From Sutterellaceae bacterium (GTDB lineage: Bacteria; Pseudomonadota; Gammaproteobacteria; Burkholderiales; Burkholderiaceae_F): a DNA stretch of 17,432 nt. Each line of letters opens with the position of its first letter. Positions within the stretch are counted from its first letter, which is position 1. Both the position numbers and the translations under genes were made by a program. Below, piece by piece: positions 14,701 through 17,432 of this stretch. Location of the stretch: contig JAUNOJ010000009.1 of assembly GCA_030531135.1 (NCBI GenBank), positions 576-18,007 of the forward strand, in the 5' to 3' direction. A model generated the notes under the pieces. It was not told where the DNA came from. It did no database searches and saw nothing but the letters and a program-made list of their open reading frames with translations.

Positions 14701-15978
14701 TTACTCGATACGTTCGCCGTGCAAGGCCAAATCCAAGCCCATGCGTTCTTCGTCGGTCGTGACACGGATACCGATCACCTTGTCGACAAGGGTCATCAAA
14801 AGCCAGGTCATGCCACCCGAGAAGACGATCGTTGCCACCACGCTCAAGGCCTGAATGCCAAGCTGCGTACCGATATCCAAGGTGGGAGCACCGGTAATGG
14901 CAGAGCTTGCAAACACACCGGTCAACAAGGCCCCCACAATACCGCCCACACCGTGCACACCGAAGGCATCCAAAGAGTCGTCCCAGCCCATCATGCGCTT
15001 TAAGACCGTGGCACCCCAGAAGCACACCGCGCCGCCAATCAAACCCATTACGAGAGCAGGCATGGGACCGACGAAACCCGAAGCCGGCGTAATGACCACC
15101 AAACCGCCGACGGCGCCCGAAATCAAACCCAAGAGCGAGGGCTTGCCGCGGATGATCCATTCGCATGCCATCCAAGCCACACCGGCAGCGGCTGCCGCAA
15201 TCTGCGTGACCAAAATGGCCATCACGGCACGTTCGTTGGCTGCCAAACCGGAACCGCCGTTGAACCCGAACCAACCGATCCAAAGAATGCAGGCACCGAT
15301 CATGGCAAAGGTCAGGTTGTTGGGGCTCATGGGTTCGCGACCGTAGCCCAAGCGCTTGCCCAGAATCAAGCAGCCGACCAAACCGGCGATACCGGCGTTG
15401 ATGTGAACGACCGTGCCGCCGGCGTAGTCCAATGCGCCCATATCGAAGAAGAAACCGCCTTCACACCACACCCAGTGGCAAATCGGTGCGTACACGCATA
15501 CCGACCAAAGGATCATGAAAACCAACATGGCCGAAAACTTCATACGTCCCACAAAAGAGCCGATCATCAAAGCTGCGGTCAACACTGCAAAGGTCATCTG
15601 GAAAATGACAAAGAGCAATGTCGGAATGCTGCCCGTCATCGAATGAATGTCGATCCCCGACAAGAAGGCCTGAGAAAAGTTGCCGATCCAGGGGTTGCCC
15701 GGTGTAAAGGCCAAGGAATAGCCCACGGCAAACCAAACGATGGTCAAGGCACAGCAAATGACGGTGGTCTGTGCCAAAACGGAAAGCACGTTCTTTTTGC
15801 GCGACATGCCGCCGTAAAAGAGCGCAATGCCCGGAATCGTCATAAACAGAACCAAGGTGGTGGCTACCAACATCCAGGCCACGTCGGCCTTGTCCATCAC
15901 CGATTCGGCAGCAAAAGCGGGCGCTGCCATCAGGCTCAAAAGCAAGGCAACGGGTGCCGAAATTCTGACGTCTTTCAT
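14701..15978 (-). CDS. amtB: Ammonium transporter AmtB
   Basis: A 425-aa inner-membrane channel for ammonium, with a cleavable signal peptide (1-23, ending PAFA) and 11 expected membrane helices. The twin pore histidines are H192 (DYAGGTVVHINAG, with the ammonium-site D184) and H342 (FGVHGVGGI). The Phe gate region QMTFA (127-131), HWVW (168-171) and GWFGFNGGSGL (235-245) are in place. The C-terminal tail ends VTTDEERMGLDLALHGE, the conserved piece that binds the PII protein. It lies 27 bases after glnK, whose product blocks the pore under nitrogen sufficiency. AAGGG precedes the ATG. Confidence 0.97.
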   Translation of the reverse strand: MKDVRISAPVALLLSLMAAPAFAAESVMDKADVAWMLVATTLVLFMTIPGIALFYGGMSRKKNVLSVLAQTTVICCALTIVWFAVGYSLAFTPGNPWIGNFSQAFLSGIDIHSMTGSIPTLLFVIFQMTFAVLTAALMIGSFVGRMKFSAMLVFMILWSVCVYAPICHWVWCEGGFFFDMGALDYAGGTVVHINAGIAGLVGCLILGKRLGYGREPMSPNNLTFAMIGACILWIGWFGFNGGSGLAANERAVMAILVTQIAAAAAGVAWMACEWIIRGKPSLLGLISGAVGGLVVITPASGFVGPMPALVMGLIGGAVCFWGATVLKRMMGWDDSLDAFGVHGVGGIVGALLTGVFASSAITGAPTLDIGTQLGIQALSVVATIVFSGGMTWLLMTLVDKVIGIRVTTDEERMGLDLALHGERIE

Positions 15979-16005
15979 TTTTTTACCCTTTTTTGAAATG
16001 AATGC

Positions 16006-16657
<652 letters not shown>

Positions 16658-16717
16658 TTGGGCTAAGAATGCTCTGCCAGAATGCTCGCTGTAAAGAACT
16701 TTGTGTTGAGGTCTGTC

Positions 16718-17275
16718 GTGTTTGTCGACTGGGAACTGGCGATTTTAGAAAGCATCCGTCTGGCAACGGACAGTGACGTCTTTCGCCATTTGATGGTGGC
16801 CGTCAGTACGATCGGAAATGCCGGTGCCGTGTGGATTGCTTTGGCCGTCGTGCTCATGGTTTTCCAAAAGACGCGTTTGGCCGGACTCACGGTTTCGGTT
16901 TCCTTACTGTTGAGCCTCATTTTCTGCAACCTGACGTTGAAACCGGCCGTCGAGCGTTTGAGGCCTTGCGACATCTCCGATCAAGTCGATCAAATCATTG
17001 CTTGCCCCTCCGACTTTTCATTTCCTTCTGGGCACACGTCGGCCGCATTTGCCGCCGCTGTCGCCGTCATGTTCTTTTTCCCGAAGTACGGCAGTCTTGC
17101 GCTCGTTTTGGCCGCCGTGATGGCATTTTCGCGCCTTTTTCTCTTTGTGCATTTTCCGAGCGACGTGCTTTTCGGCCTTGTTTTGGGCTCGACCTGTGCG
17201 CTGACAGCTTTCGGTGCCGTACGGTTTTTCTGCACGGTTTTGCTCACGAAATTCAAAAACGACCGCCGGCTTTAA
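16718..17275 (+). CDS. PAP2-family membrane phosphatase (undecaprenyl-diphosphate phosphatase-like)
   Basis: A 185-aa inner-membrane protein from GTG 16718, with about five to six membrane helices. The three-part acid phosphatase signature is complete: KPAVERLRP (K-x6-RP), FPSGHT, and SRLFLFVHFPSD (SR-x5-H-x3-D). These residues hydrolyse lipid (di)phosphates at the periplasmic face; BcrC/PgpB-like recycling of undecaprenyl diphosphate is the likeliest role, phosphatidylglycerophosphate or LPS phosphate removal the alternatives. The start is GTG 16718, with GAGG 6 bases upstream and family-like spacing to the first helix; an ATG at 16682 in the same frame (197 aa) has a poor ribosome site. It is divergent from glnK. 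Confidence 0.87.
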   Translation: MFVDWELAILESIRLATDSDVFRHLMVAVSTIGNAGAVWIALAVVLMVFQKTRLAGLTVSVSLLLSLIFCNLTLKPAVERLRPCDISDQVDQIIACPSDFSFPSGHTSAAFAAAVAVMFFFPKYGSLALVLAAVMAFSRLFLFVHFPSDVLFGLVLGSTCALTAFGAVRFFCTVLLTKFKNDRRL

Positions 17276-17322
17276 CGGCCATTACCCAACCTTTTGCCGC
17301 AACACAAAAATTTCGCATGTCT

Positions 17323-17350
17323 TAACTTATGCAATTGATTGCATAAGTTA
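17323..17350. promoter_or_regulatory. Perfect 28-bp palindrome, probable operator
   Basis: TAACTTATGCAAT (17323-17335) and ATTGCATAAGTTA (17338-17350) are exact reverse complements around a 2-base centre. The AT-rich, tight palindrome looks like a dimeric repressor site for a gene beyond the right edge; as an RNA hairpin it would have too small a loop and only a broken T run after it, so terminator function for the PAP2 gene is less likely. Confidence 0.55.
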
Positions 17351-17432
17351 GGTTTGTTTTCTAAACTTCTATTTCAGATGTTCCGACCGACAAAAACAAT
17401 CTACCCCATCCGTGTCGGATCGTCTTTTTTAC
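17351..17432. other. Non-coding right edge
   Basis: No gene seen. A weak stem CCGACA (17387-17392) / TGTCGG (17413-17418), followed after a few bases by TTTTTT, might be a terminator, for example for a + strand transcript from the PAP2 gene; the stem is short and the T run is displaced. Confidence 0.35.

Noticed and set aside
14696..15283. A 195-codon frame on the same strand as amtB
   Set aside because: It is an out-of-frame reading of amtB, rich in Gly, Arg and Cys with no domain; amtB itself is complete.

Overview
The window reads as an ordinary chromosomal stretch from a Gram-negative betaproteobacterium, most likely Burkholderiales and plausibly Sutterellaceae. The family is an inference from gene content, moderate GC and protein style (paired 7Fe ferredoxin and ferredoxin-NADP reductase, a soluble RnfB coupled to nth, several exported enzymes). 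No rRNA, tRNA, CRISPR array or intact insertion sequence was seen.

Left part, + strand: a membrane protein of the CdsA/YnbB family, cut by the window edge and with a degraded catalytic signature; a terminator; then a compact folate/thymidylate run (thyA, folA) followed by a LysE-type exporter. Next comes a lower-GC insert (about 2986-4590): two 50-bp direct repeats, each with the same internal inverted repeat, precede an AlbA_2/Schlafen-type ATP-binding protein with a C-terminal helix-turn-helix. This is the most accessory-looking piece of the window. After it come fdxA and fpr (a ferredoxin and its likely reductase), a terminator, and rnfB-nth, two overlapping genes for iron-sulfur proteins.

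Middle: on the - strand, a signal-peptide-bearing member of the argininosuccinate lyase superfamily is followed by a small lipoprotein gene. The lyase has an Asn where the classical catalytic His should be. Its 3' end runs in frame over the lipoprotein gene, and a single-base indel would restore a natural stop, so a frameshift is suspected. Divergently on the + strand are a TSUP (TauE/SafE) transporter and a threonine-aldolase-type PLP enzyme. A bidirectional terminator separates these from the next - strand block.

Right part, - strand operon: an M20 carbamoylase/allantoate-amidohydrolase-type hydrolase, then panE (ketopantoate reductase), then an NfsA-like nitroreductase. Upstream of this, glnK-amtB forms the ammonium-uptake operon. 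A near-consensus sigma-54 promoter precedes glnK, with candidate NtrC sites further upstream. A long nested hairpin ending in U tracts follows amtB. Divergent from glnK is a PAP2 lipid phosphatase. The right edge is non-coding and carries a perfect 28-bp palindrome that looks like an operator.

No wholly new system is proven here. The best leads are the repeat-controlled AlbA_2/HATPase/HTH protein, the exported His-to-Asn lyase with its lipoprotein neighbour, the active-site-degenerate CdsA homologue, and the structured amtB 3' region.
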